Assembly: GCA_017607445.1 (NCBI GenBank)
Contig: JAEVHH010000001.1
Location: 4,464,001-4,528,000, forward strand
Direction of reading: 5' to 3'
Length of the DNA: 64,000 bases
DNA from: Histoplasma ohiense
Lineage: Eukaryota; Ascomycota; Eurotiomycetes; Onygenales; Ajellomycetaceae
This document shows positions 35,118-47,107 of the stretch, one piece after another. Made by a program: the position numbers and the translations under genes. Position 1 is the stretch's first letter, and each line of letters opens with the position of its first letter. A model generated the notes under the pieces. The model did no database searches and had not been told where the DNA came from. It saw nothing but the letters and a program-made list of their open reading frames with translations.

Positions 35118-36200
35118 AGATCCTGGTTGTTTCCAATTCCGTCAATGTCATTTAAAACAAGGCAAAATTATTTGGGTGGAAAATACCTCTTCCTCTTCAT
35201 TCCTCAAATTCCAATTCTTAATGTCCTCCGCTGAATGGCCCGGTGTCAAGACTGCCCTTCATCAGGGACCCTGTCAATTCCCTTTTTCAAGATACCATTC
35301 AGTCAGCCTTTCGGCGAAATTCAAAAATGCCCGCGGTTAAATCCCAGAGAACTCAGTTCCAGATTTAACTCGTCGACAATTGCTAAACTAACCTGAGGTC
35401 ATCCCAGCCACGGTGTGATTGATCTTATTCAGATATGATACTTATTTGCATCTCGACCGGAGCATCAATAACGCCCCTCGTACCGTTTTCAATGTTTGGC
35501 TTGGCTCATTCCTCAGTTTCCAGTAGCAGCAGGCAATATCAACCATGTTGTGGAATATCCCTTTACCAAGTCTCAATCAAATCCATGATCAGCAAATGGC
35601 TTCGACCACATGGATCTCTGGGTCATCAGTCCAGGTCGTAAAGACTCCGATGGAGTAACGGTTCGGCCAAGAACATTGCCTTGTTTTCATCACCAACAGC
35701 TGCTTGGTTGGTCCTGCACGATGTATGCCGTATATCCTCATTATTGAGAGTCTTTGTTTGTTTTTGTTTTGAAGGGGAAAAAAGTTTCATCGATAGATTT
35801 TAAAATTTTTTTTCTTGGTTTTCCTTTTTCTCAAGTAGGAAATCCATTGTTTTACTTTGAATGAATAGGAGCGTCGCTTAGAAGTCCGGGGAAGGGATGG
35901 AACGTGCATCAAGCACATCCTGACCAGGTAATCCAGCCCGCTTTGACAATATTGAACCACACATATAGTTGACTTGTCATTTTTGAGAGATAAAGAAAAC
36001 AAGACCCAAGGGGAAAAGTTTTTTTTCTTTTTCTTTTTCTTTTTTTTTTTTTTTTTTTTTTTGCGCTTCTGATTGCTTGCTCGTATGCAGTCTCCCATTG
36101 TGCAATCAAGTGACTTAGGTGCCTGGATTCGGTTGAGTAAATCCCACGATCTCAAGACGCGACTAAAACATCTTCTCTTCAACTTGCCCGAACAATCCTC
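35118..36200. other. Intergenic with a possible degenerate coding fragment
   Basis: On the minus strand about 35560-35690 two frames look protein-like (VFTTWTDDPEIHVVEAIC followed by TGA; QGNVLGRTVTPSE in another frame), as if a gene had taken a frameshift and a stop. I cannot name the family. A T-rich run lies at about 36018-36062. No intact gene seen. Confidence 0.35.
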
Positions 36201-36279
36201 GCTTGTCAATCATTTCCTCGCCGGAATGAACCCGTAGTCATTCAGATACGACGTTATCCTGATGCCCGCTTCGCAACTG

Positions 36280-36840
36280 AAAAAACCCACCATTTGAGCG
36301 CTTTCCTTAAGGAGAGACCTTAATAGAGAGGAAAATGAGGGTCTTGGATTGGCTTGATCTCTTCATCAAGGATGATAAGTCGCAATGGAGGTGGCAATAC
36401 AGCATATGAGCCAGCGATAGCATCCTTGGTGAAATCTATGAGTATTTGTATTAGAGGTTTACACAAGATGGATAAGATAGTACAGGACACTCATTGGGGG
36501 CTCCTGGAAGAAAATAACATCCATCGTAAACAGAGAGGTCTAGCATTATTGCCAATGTGGTTTTCGATTCATGGTAAAACTGTAATCACTATGTGAAAAT
36601 ATATCAACTCATCGATGATGCGCGCCAAACGGATACATGCAATGAAGGCTTGATTGCTCAGTTTGCTAAAAGTTAGGAGAGGGGTAACTGCAGATGGACC
36701 CCGAGGGAAATGGAAGCAGTTGATCTGGGTAGCTAGCGTCATCAGTATCAGTAGGCGGCACCTGGGAAGGATTTCGCCGGGGCGGACTTCATAGATGGAA
36801 TGGGAGAATGCCCGTAGTTGAGCTGGGTGTATCAATCAGG
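36280..36840 (-). pseudogene. Possible relic of a fungal zinc-cluster transcription factor (regulatory domain)
   Basis: The minus-strand frame 36835-36569 reads YEVRPGEILPRCRLLILMTL, FHFPRGPSAVTPLLTF and NQAFIACIRLARIIDELIYF. This loosely resembles the middle homology (fungal_trans) domain of Zn2Cys6 regulators. Downstream the frame breaks, but a protein-like stretch (DFTKDAIAGSYAVLPPPLRL) continues to about 36300. I found no zinc cluster upstream, so if real it is truncated. The resemblance is weak and remembered rather than searched. Confidence 0.25.
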
Positions 36841-39800
36841 TAAGCTGTAGAGGGAAGGGATCGGGTTAGCGCTAATCTCATAGATAGAGTAGTTGGAGAA
36901 TGACTAAAAGAGAGGTTGAAGCCGGGATTACAAAAACCATCCAAAGACCTTGTGTGGATAGATGACGATCCCGGCTGTTGTAGTAGGTGTTGTTATCAAA
37001 TTTAGGAGAATGGATGGTCAATGTGTATGCGCTATACTCTGTATAAATCGATACTGACGAACCGGCAGATGCAAAAATACCTACTCCGTAGGTAAAAATT
37101 AATTGACGATTTAAGACGCTATTTACCCCAGAAAGGTCTTGCAAGAGGCAACTTGGAAGCATTTTAAACTTTCTTTGTCTTGTCTGGGGTCTTGCCTTGG
37201 CTCCCCATGGGGAATAAAGAGCCGTTCTGGACGTGTTATCATGAACATGCAAAGCTTGGAATGACCCAGAATAAAACATAAAGGAAAGTGGTGTGAAGTT
37301 TTATATCTGACGGTTGGGAGCATGGATCGTATGTTCTTTTCTTTCTTTCACGCCGTTGGCGATCCAACCTAGGGATCGCGTCTCGTTTGTTAAACCTGCA
37401 GAGACCCGATTGGTACAACGTACTCCTTGGTCACAGAGGGCGGCAAGGCGGACAAGCAATTTGGGGTAATAATGAAGGATGAATACCCATGCCCTGTGCC
37501 CAAACAGACCTAGTATTGTAGGTGTAGCTATTAAACAAGCGGCACAGCTCATTTTTCAACGTAGGCCCTATCCAGGGATTTTCAATTGTTAGTAGAGTCA
37601 AGGGCACACAGGCTAACTTGGACGAATGTACTCCGTATGCGGATGCAGGATAACAAGGTGGTTGGCTGCTTAGAGCACTTCATCCCTGCCGAAACCAGGT
37701 CTCTTTGTGCTGAGGGGAGTAATGAATGGCGAATGGTGGGATTTCCCATTCAAATTGTCAGTTATGGATGATACAGATTCAAAGAAATGGCACCCACACA
37801 CAATGTGAAGCAGTTCGGTCGCTGGGTAAAATAAATTTGCAAAACATGGTCTGTATTGAAATCTCGACCAACACGTTTTAGAATTACAAATAAAAATGCT
37901 GAAGCGACTTCGGAATTAAAATAATAATAACAGCAACAAAAAAGTCGAATAGACTATCGCAAGAGAAGGGAAGGGCCATACCTTTAATCCATCGGTCCTG
38001 CATCCGTCGGCGCTTGTGGTAAACTGGTGTCCTAGGAACCCGAGCCATAACACGCCAGCCTTCGCAAAGTCGTTCGGCGAGGTATACGTCTGCTGATCTC
38101 CGATGCTTCCCTTCACAAGGACCGAGTATCTAGCCTGGAGGCGTAATCATGGTCGAGCTAACTCTCGCAAATCCCCAAGACATTATCCGGACAATAATAC
38201 TTGAAAAATATTTTCATCCATTGGCACATCAATGTCGATCGTTGATTGTCCCGGAGTAAGAAACGTTAAAGTGCTTCATGACTGAGATTCGAACCTCTCG
38301 TTACCATTCATCTCGATTCTTTTTCTCGCTTGGTGCGTTTAGATGCTCGTCAATCGGTCCAATTTCTCAGTTGGGGTTACGGGTTGAACTAGCGGGTTCA
38401 AGGCCAGGTCTGGCTCTGCAGACATGATCAGCTAAAGGCACTCTAATGCATCAACGGCAATGCAGTCCAGTTGCCAATTACCTTGCTCACAGGCTGTTTC
38501 TTTGCCCTTCCACTTCCACAAGTGGAGAACGGGCATGTCGCGGCTTGCAGTAGTCTCGACCTGTGTCCGTGGAGACGGATTCCTCAGTGTCAAACCTAAT
38601 ATGTTCACCACCATGCTGGCGAAATGCGAGAAGGATCAAAATTACAGGCGAGCAAACGCCTCATCATCCAGTCGGCGGTCAAAGCTCGAGTCTTGGGGGC
38701 TCGATCATTGCCACGATCCTCTAGCCAAGAAATAAACAGAAATCTTCAGTTTTCCATCGTCGACAAAGACCAATGGTTCATTCTAACGGGTGGCTGTCCT
38801 GCGGCGAGAAGTTTCAGCTAGAGTTTCGATCCCACCCGAACATGCAGCACAGCCATTCGGAATACAGCTGGTATCCCGTAGCTTGCAATTCAATCCCCCC
38901 CCCCTCCCCCACCACCACCACTCTCTTTCCAGAATCCAGAGCATGATTTCAACATAACGTGTCTCAGTTCTCATATCTGATTGACGATGGACCTGGACGA
39001 AGAGCCTGCTGGGCACTCAACGCGTGGGCGCATATGATTCAGGAATTGATCGAGAAGGGAATATCAATTTTCCAACCAGGACGAGGATATGGAGGGTTTC
39101 TCCTTGCACAAGGCTGAATCGTACGCGTGGGGTTTCGCGATCTGCCTCAACTTCAACTTGCTACATGTATATTTTTCAACGTCCACTTTATCCACTTAAA
39201 TTGAAAAATTGACTCCCACCAACGAACCCCCCTCGCAAGTTTTTCGACTGCAAGCCCTAGGCAGCGTATTTGAGAAGGGAAAATGCAGGCATCAACACAG
39301 CTTACTGGTGGACACATTTTGACATCTGTGGGATTTATACAGACACGCCAACTTTTGGTCGTCACACCGTTCCTAACTAATTTATAGTGTTACACAATAA
39401 CTTAGTAATTAGTTGATTTTCCGTTTAGTTGACGTATGAAAACCAGGAATATTATATCCACTCTTTACAGAGCGCAGAGTACACAGCACACAGAGGAGAA
39501 GCAAATATTACCAATACTCACAGCCATCAGCATTCTCCGTTTGCCGAATCATCGTCACCGAGCAAGAGGCTCCAACATTTTTCATCCTCCACCCGGGCAA
39601 CACAGCATTCTTCAGTGTCCGATTGAAGGCTGGTCCTAAGCTAACCAAAGGACACTGTTCCTGGAGCAATCTTTAGTGGGATTCCCAGATTCATTCGTCG
39701 ACAAAAATAGGTGCTCTCAACCGGATCTCTTTTAGACTTTAGTAGGTGTGTGATCATCAAAAAGTATGTGTGTCTGCATGGCTCAATCACATCTTGAGTT

Positions 39801-41620
39801 TTACCCTCTTCCACTTAACCACAAGAAAAGAAAAGAAAATATAGCAAGTTCCCCACCACCAGCAACGCCCGTCCGGCACGCCGGTTGAGCGGGACAGAGC
39901 GGTTCCATAACCAACCATGAGGTAGAAGGCGTTGGAGCCTCGAACCCGGACGATTGGCTCATTGCAGCGGGTTGAATCACTCCCGCTAACTACGCACTAG
40001 AGCCAAGAGCGGAACAAAGGGGCGGTTATTAGAATGGAGGAGAGCTCGATTTCCGTCGGCAATCGGGAACGAATGAAGGAGGGTAGTGGGAAAAGAAGAA
40101 AAAAGGGCGCAATTGAGCGCTTTGGAAACTGATGGGGAACGTAATCCGCGGTAGCCCTGGGATGGCATTCCTCCTTCCTAGTCTGGTATAGAAGATATGA
40201 AGAAAAGAAAAGCAAAAAGGAATCGCGATACCACATGGTTAGTTAGGTCTGTCTGAGCTACAAAGCCAATAACAATCCGAAGAATGTACAGATCAAACAA
40301 TTTTGATGATTTGCTAGGTTGGTGACAACGATGGCAGCTCCCGGGCCCGATTCCGCGGTCCAGGGGACGGAATCGGGTGGAGCTAATATCATAGTTAATA
40401 ATAGCGTCCCCTAGTAAGTTGCCAGTTGCGATTGAGCTCAGCCTTCTGCGAATTCAGTTTGATGTTATCCGTGTGAAAAGCGATTCGGCGAGAGGGGTTT
40501 TTTTTTTTTTTTTTTCCAAAAAAACTCCCCATTACGAGAGGCACAGAAACAATGGGAACTTGGAGATGATGTTTCCATCGTCTGGTCTCAGGAACGTGGG
40601 ATGCACATGAATGGAGATTTGGAACCTTTCAGTTCAGTTCAAGCCTGTATCCTTATGTGTAACGTCCTTTCCCGTACATAAAAAATATTTTTGCAAAACA
40701 TTACCTGAGTTCCTCATCGATAGCGGTATCGCGCAAAAAACAAAAAAAAAAGAAAAAAAAGTTGCGCGGATCCTTTCCTTTGGGGGAATGAGCTGTCCCT
40801 TTTGATTTTCTTTCGCTTTCTTCTGCTTTTTCTGCTTTTCCTCCTTGTGGTGGATGACCGTCAAGGAACGATGGCAAATTGTCTGTTGTTCTGGGTGTGT
40901 TCGCAGGCCGCTCTTTTAACTTTTGTACCTGATGGTTGTTGTATATAACACTTTGAAAAAGGGTCAGAGTTAGGCGAATGAAACTGGTTTCCACCCCCTG
41001 TCAAGAAATCAAGGCATTTTTGTCCAAGTGAGAAAAACTCCGTTCAATTATTGGCTGAGTGTTGTGTGCAAAGGCATCTCTCACTCTCGGAAATTGGCCC
41101 GCAGCTGCGCACAAGCGTAGCGAACTGCTTTAAGTCTCATTGGTACAGTACATGTACAGTACAAGGAATTCTCGAACAATCACGGAATCATTCTGAAATA
41201 AATCGAAGGAGAACCTTGCGTATATTAGGTCATGTGACCGGTGTTGTTTTTGTTGATCGACAAGGTTGTGAAAATTTTCTTCGCCTTTATTTCCTACTGA
41301 AACCATGGCAACAGGCTTTGATCCTCTCGTTTTCTTGATTGGCGCGGAAAAGTTTCGGCAGCAAATTTCCTGAGGCGTCTTTTGATTCTTAACTCGTAGT
41401 TACTTATTGCGTAGTATTCATCAAAAATTGCCACATGCAAATGCTGTATTAAGTTGCCAGATATCGATGGTCATGCAATGTGATCAACACGCCTCCAGCA
41501 GCAGGCAAAAGCAACAAAAGCAAGATTTTCCCATGATCGTCTTTTTATTTGCCCCGCCAGTTGACTTGGTGCTTCACTTGTAGGAAGCGGGTATTGTCGT
41601 TGAGTTGTAGGCTAGCGGGG
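36841..41620. other. Gene desert, first part; nothing recognised
   Basis: 4.8 kb with only short, unrelated frames on all strands. Contains poly(T) at about 40498-40516 and an A-rich run at about 40735-40760. No tRNA passes inspection (see rejected items). Confidence 0.55.
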
Positions 41621-41778
41621 TATGGAGATTCTCGGAAGCGCCCGTGAGAGTATGAAGTCCTTGCTCATCCCATTATTTTTGTTCGAAATCTTTGATCTCA
41701 GTCGTTTCCGCCACTTTCCCAATTCCACGCGCTTGGTACTGAGAGGCGTAAAAAGACATCGAGATCGTGGCAAAAGGA

Positions 41779-42144
41779 ATGCGGTGTCTGGACCTGGCTT
41801 CGATAATCGTGCTTATGGTGGCGCCCGCGTCTGGAGGCTCGTATCGCGAGGCTGACCAGGCCCTGCTGGTGCTTGGTGGAAATGCGGCGAGCATACTCCA
41901 GGCTCCAAGCTCAACCCTGCAGTTAAATTCAGAAACGGGCCAGAAGAGCAGACGCCCGTATGCAATGATGGAGATCATGCAGTCTAGGACTTCGTATGAT
42001 GTCAAGAAAATAGGAAATGGGAAGTCAGGACGAAGTTCATTGAAGCCACCGCTTGAGAGTCTACTTCCTTCGGGCTTTGAAAAGAGGAATGTCAGACCTC
42101 TCTCGTATGGCGAAGTACGGAGTGCTAGTAAGCGAAAGGGGTAA
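41779..42144 (+). CDS. Doubtful ORF (121 aa) with a signal-peptide-like start
   Basis: The ATG at 41779 opens a frame beginning MRCLDLASIIVLMVAPASGG, which looks like a short secretion signal, followed by a hydrophilic Ser/Lys-rich region and TAA at 42142-42144. An even longer frame (42257-41673) runs antisense to it, so at least one is chance. No family recognised, no splice support. Kept only as a candidate. Confidence 0.15.
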   Translation: MRCLDLASIIVLMVAPASGGSYREADQALLVLGGNAASILQAPSSTLQLNSETGQKSRRPYAMMEIMQSRTSYDVKKIGNGKSGRSSLKPPLESLLPSGFEKRNVRPLSYGEVRSASKRKG

Positions 42145-45100
42145 CCTGGAGCAAAAGGATCCCCCAGCCAGCCCTGTTGTTCCCTGCTGACCACATGCGG
42201 GAAAAAAGCTCTCAACACACCCATGGATGCACCAGCGGGCCGCGGACCTAGATCCAAGGAAACGAACAGGGGAAAAAAGGTTGGGGGCGCCGTGGAGATG
42301 CCCGCTTAGAGTTATCCGATGGAGCATCTTTCTCTTGATTTTTGCCCAACAGCAGCTATATTCTCTTTCCATTTTTATTTGCGATTGGCAGGTAACGAAA
42401 CCCCCAAAACGAAGACAAAAATATCTCCTTTACCTATTTAAAGTTGGGACGATTGTTATTATTCTCAATTGGCCTGCATGCTGTGTCTGAACAGCAAAAC
42501 TAACACGAACGAGGGGCCAGAAATTTTCACGGAATGAAAAAGCAATAAAGGGAAAAAAAGAAAAGGAAGAAGAAAAACCAATCAGAACCAGCATGGATTC
42601 TCAACATTCCAACCAGGACCTCGAGAGCTGTCTAGAAAGATTCTAGCGCTCTTCTAGCTTCAACGGAGTGTGCTCTCTCTGACCCCACCATCTTAGCGCG
42701 TCTGCTGTGGGTTTCTCGGCTGGCTTTATGGATCATTTCCATGGATGATGGATCAAGGTGCAACGTGGAAGTGGGCAATGGTGCGACCCCATCCAGCCTC
42801 CATAATTATTCTCTCCCGAGCAAATGGAAAGCTGCCTAAGCCGCATCCGCCATCCAACGAATTGAAAATTTTTTGAGCTTTTTTGCTTTTGTGAGAACTG
42901 CTACGATGGATGTATGTAGATCATTCTCACTGTGTCCTCTCGCTGGCTGTGGTGGTAAGAAAAGGGCTGATAAGTAAAACAAACGGCGTCTCGTTGAGGA
43001 GCGCATCACAGCCTAACTTCCAAGGTGATAGATTTAGAATAATGACTCGTTCGAGAACCGGGTTAAGTCAGAGCTCTCCCGGAGTGTGGGTAAGCGTGGC
43101 TTTCTTAGGTGACGCCTTTTTCTCTTGATCGGAGTTGGCGAACCGGGTCTCATCATTCTCACGTTGCCATCTGTGAACCGGCCCTGGTCACAGTTGTATT
43201 AGTTTTCATGTTGGAGGTCGATGACCGAGCTGCCCTTTTTTTTTTTATTCTTTTTTTTTTTTTTTTTTCAAACGCTTGCAGCCGGCAACGGCAGCCAGCC
43301 ATCGCCATCCATCATGATAAATATGGAGAGCTGAAAGTCCCCGCTAAGAGAAGAAGAGAGAGGGCCAGAATACTCCCGAAGTCGCTTAGGAATGGGTATG
43401 CATATCCATATCCATCGATTGACAATATTACTATCACCTCATCAGAGTTGCATATAGCTTCCAGACACACTACCCATTCATCGTCTCCCCCATACGATCC
43501 ATGCATGTGCCACGTGGAAGTCCACAAAATAAAAGTTGTTTTATTTTGATTTCGTGCAACTTTTTATCATTTTTTGATGCCTTGGTGCTTGCTCTGCAAA
43601 TAGAGAAGATTGAGACGTTCACTCTTGTAGGAGCGTGTGTTATTTGACAAGGACATCATATTCACTAATCCTTGAAAGCAACCAATTGTGACTGAAATGA
43701 GTGTGGGTGTCTGACGCCTCTGCCGTCCGGGTTGAGGGAGGGGTTGGTCAGATACTTCAGACAGGCGGCGAGGTGAACAAAGGAGAGGGTCCATGGTAAT
43801 GAGTTACGCAGTTGGATCACAGGGCCTTAGCAAGCCTCTTTGTCAGTTGAAAGTTCAAAAGTATGCATGAACCTTCGGAGTCCTCTGTCTATTGTATAAT
43901 TTCATCGTTGTTTGTTGCCCTTGCTGCCCTGCTCGAGAGACATATATTTCTTTTATTTTCTTACAATATTGCTATGCAACCACGTCTCACCTCTTGTCAG
44001 TCTTCGATGGATTTCGTCGTCACCAGCAACCGCCATCATCATCATTATTCTCCGTTGGCAATCTGTGTGGTGTGGTCGCGTTACGCTCGCTAAGCAACTT
44101 CCATTTCTTAGGGTGAAACGGGCACAGGGGTCAAAAGGCAACAGACGCTTCCCCATGGCACCAAACAAGCCAGTCGGGGATGGTGGAACACTGGTTTGAG
44201 AAATCTTCCGCTTCACAGTTTTTATTCGCCATACGCATGTACTTCTTTCCCCCTCAACTTTTGTAACTCACATTCCCGATATGCACCAGAGGGGCTGTCA
44301 GTCCTTGTTTGTGTTCTCAATTCGAAGTTACCATTTGAAGTAATCTTTAAGTCAAATTGAGGTGCACAAGGAGTCGGCATTTTATCCAGTAATTCACAGA
44401 GATTGTATCTGTAAATGCATAGGCATTCTTTTCGTTAGTGTCACTGCAAGTGAACTACCTGAAGAAAGTCAATACGTGTTGAGTTCAGTTCTCAGGTTGT
44501 TGCCTATCTGCCGAAGTAGGCTGGGAATAGCTGTTGGATTCATCCAGACTCAAGCCAACCACCCAGGTTGGTGAGAGAAAAGTTGGTTGAGGCCTATCCT
44601 GTTCCTCATTATTGAATGCTCTTTCCTGGACACAACCCCTGCTAAGCGGTTTAGTTGCTCTAAAATTTCTGATATCATTCTGCTCATTTCCTTTTCTGTG
44701 AATATTTAGCATGATCTATCACTTCTTTCCTGTCCATCAGGCGCGTCTTGCTCACCAATCACCACTCCATTCAAGCATATGAGGAAATCCAACTGTCCTT
44801 TTCGTAAGTCTCGAGACCGATAGCGGGCTGTACAACGAGTCATATTTATGGAAATGCCATCCGGGCCAGTTTGATCACAGCGCTTTTCGGCAACGTATCA
44901 CTTTTTCCACATGGACCATCTAAAGATCGGTGCCACTAATCAGCCATGATTAGACGCCCTTTCTTGTTTTAGGGCTAGCCCAGGAACACACGCTAAGCGT
45001 TAGAAGGGACATCAGGTCTGTCCTACCAGAGGCAGAGTACCGATGTGGTGTGTGAAGGAATGAACTTGGAGGCTAGGTGGAAAGGACTGAAGAAAATTGA

Positions 45101-45543
45101 TTCGTCCCATTGCACAGGTAGATCGAAGGAGAAAAGAAGTCCAGGGGAGCAATCAGGTGGCTACCAGCCGAGCCAGAGCTTATGAGAGACACTGGGTCTT
45201 CCGAAGCCCCCTAAAAACGCCTAGTTTAGGCCTTATGGAGTACCTGGCGGAAGACAAGAAGCTAAATCCTGGACTTCCCACTGTTCCATCGCCAGCATCC
45301 ATACCAGGATCTAGCCACAACTGCTCGCCTCAGGTATTTTAGTTAGAATGTATCCACTTTCATTTCTTTCTTTTTCCGACTCGGGTTTAAGATCATTTTA
45401 AGAGCTACTAAAAAATTGAACAAAAAAATTAAATAAAAAAAAAAAGCCTGTTAAACTTGCGAATAGCCCAGGATATATTTTCTGGTGGCTTATCCATTTT
45501 CACACAAACGGGAAATGTGGGTTAAACCAAAAAAAAAAAAAAA

Positions 45544-45576
<33 letters not shown>

Positions 45577-45900
45577 ATATTGATATAGAGAGCTGGAATT
45601 CCTCTATTGCCTTTTCTACCAACAACTTACAAAGAATATCGAAAAGAACTGATGCCGTCTGATTGTCGTTCGTTTCAGGACACACAGATTTGTGACTCGG
45701 ATGCTAGCTGTGCCAGTCTGACGGGACGCGTTGTGGAGAAGGAGAACAGGCCAGGATGTAATCATGATACGGGAGCTGCATGCGTCTTGCAAAAATAGCA
45801 ATAATACTAGTACTGAGGCCAACTAGTTAGCATGGCTGCTAATAGCGCTGCTGATGACGAAAAAAGACGAGGTTTCTGTTACTGCCGTATTGAAGGGTAC
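42145..45900. other. Gene desert, second part; simple repeats only
   Basis: No supportable gene. Simple sequences include T-rich runs at about 43231-43269, a poly(A) run at about 45530-45552 and a GA repeat at 45553-45576. Confidence 0.55.
45553..45576. repeat. (GA)n microsatellite adjoining poly(A)
   Basis: About 12 GA units directly follow a run of more than 20 A. Confidence 0.9.
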
Positions 45901-46019
45901 CCACTCTTCGTTGCTTCTTCCCCAGCAATTTGGAAAATATGAGCTCTAACCAAGAAAAGGGGCCTGGCGAAGATCGTTGTCTGTACTCCGTTCCGTGGCC
46001 TAGGACGGTCCATCCATTC

Positions 46020-46191
46020 CAATTTTATTACCTGCCCTGGTACGGAGTAGCTCTGTTTATATTAATATGCGGCGGACCTCCCAGCGTCTCGCCTGGGCTT
46101 CCTTGGGTTTTATTTTTTTCGCTTTTCATTCTTTTTTTCCTTCATCCCTTCTCCTCCTCTCCAGGCGCTAAGGCCGTTGCTCTCCTCATCC

Positions 46192-46226
<35 letters not shown>

Positions 46227-47107
46227 CCTTTCGCTGTTAAACCCACAATCTTTAATAACGCTGCTTAAAATCGACTTCCGTTTATCTTACTTCCTTGCCT
46301 CGGTTTGACCTCCTTTTCCTCTTGTCGCACGACCTCCATCCTTCTATCAGAACACGGACTCTCTCGTTCATTTCCCAAAGGCGCAAAATACCACAAATCC
46401 GCTATTGACTCATTCGAGTGCATTGTATCTGTTCTGTCTCTTCCCTCCCTCTAAAAGTTGCCCTATTCGACCGCTGGAACTTATTGTGGACATACGACGT
46501 TGGACGACGCTGCCAATTGTTGCATTCTTACCTTGTGTGAATCAATACCCTTGTTGGACTTGCTCAGCCGTGGTTGTGATTCCGACAAGCCTCGATTAAA
46601 CCTGAGTGGTTAGCTGTGCATTTTCATAGCGTGAGTTGGCAATCCCTACTTTTCTTTTTGTTTTTCTTTAATGCAGGGAGCTATTCGTTTGAGGTAGCCG
46701 TTGGCAATTTTTCTTTGTTTCTCTCGGTTATGTATATATAGCCGGCAATGCGAGCTACCCACCCATTATTTTTCAACTGTTTACTCTTTACTGTTATTTT
46801 TTATTTTTGTTTTTATTTTCACTCTTGTTTTTTTTTTTCTTAAAGAAACGAGGAAAAAATATCGAAAAGAAAAACAACGGAGGACAGCATTCGAATGTGA
46901 CGGCCATTTAGCTGACCACCTCCACAGCTTGATATAGATTTTGCCTATGATCCTCAGGGACTTGTCAACAACAAACATGGGAAGAGGAGCATATGACACA
47001 ACTGGCGTGCCTAAGCCGCAACCTCCCCCGAAACCGCGATGACCTGCCCATTTGGCGTCAAAGGGTGCGATGTATGGAGCCAACAGCATAACCTACCAAC
47101 CTCCGTG
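46020..47107 (+). promoter_or_regulatory. Candidate long pyrimidine-rich transcript leader with upstream ORFs
   Basis: From about 46050 the plus strand is dominated by C/T tracts, including a (TC)n run at 46195-46224. This is typical of a fungal core promoter and 5' leader. A GTGAGT donor lies at about 46631. Two small ORFs in the same frame follow: 46977-47042 (21 codons, MGRGAYDTTGVPKPQPPPKP, then Arg) and 47070-47105 (12 codons, MYGANSITYQPP). The TGA of the second sits within GTGAGT, so it may instead be a first coding exon. No downstream coding sequence was found within the next 4.7 kb. Confidence 0.35.
46195..46224. repeat. (TC)n microsatellite
   Basis: About 15 TC units in the candidate leader region. 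Confidence 0.9.

Noticed and set aside
38140..38154. 15-nt match to the lacZ/M13-reverse region of cloning vectors
   Set aside because: The identity ends abruptly on both sides and no other vector sequence is present, so chance is more likely than contamination.
38281..38305. tRNA-like B box (GGTTCGAATC on the minus strand)
   Set aside because: The flanking bases do not form a standard five-pair T stem, and no matching A box, anticodon arm or acceptor stem was found upstream.
39925..40005. Possible tRNA on the minus strand (GGGTTCGAGGC with a strong AGCGGG/CCCGCT stem)
   Set aside because: The T stem fails after three pairs, the anticodon loop would be ten bases and no acceptor stem closes the molecule.
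41673..42257. 194-codon minus-strand ORF
   Set aside because: No family resemblance, starts without good context, and a comparable ORF lies antisense. Most likely a chance open frame.
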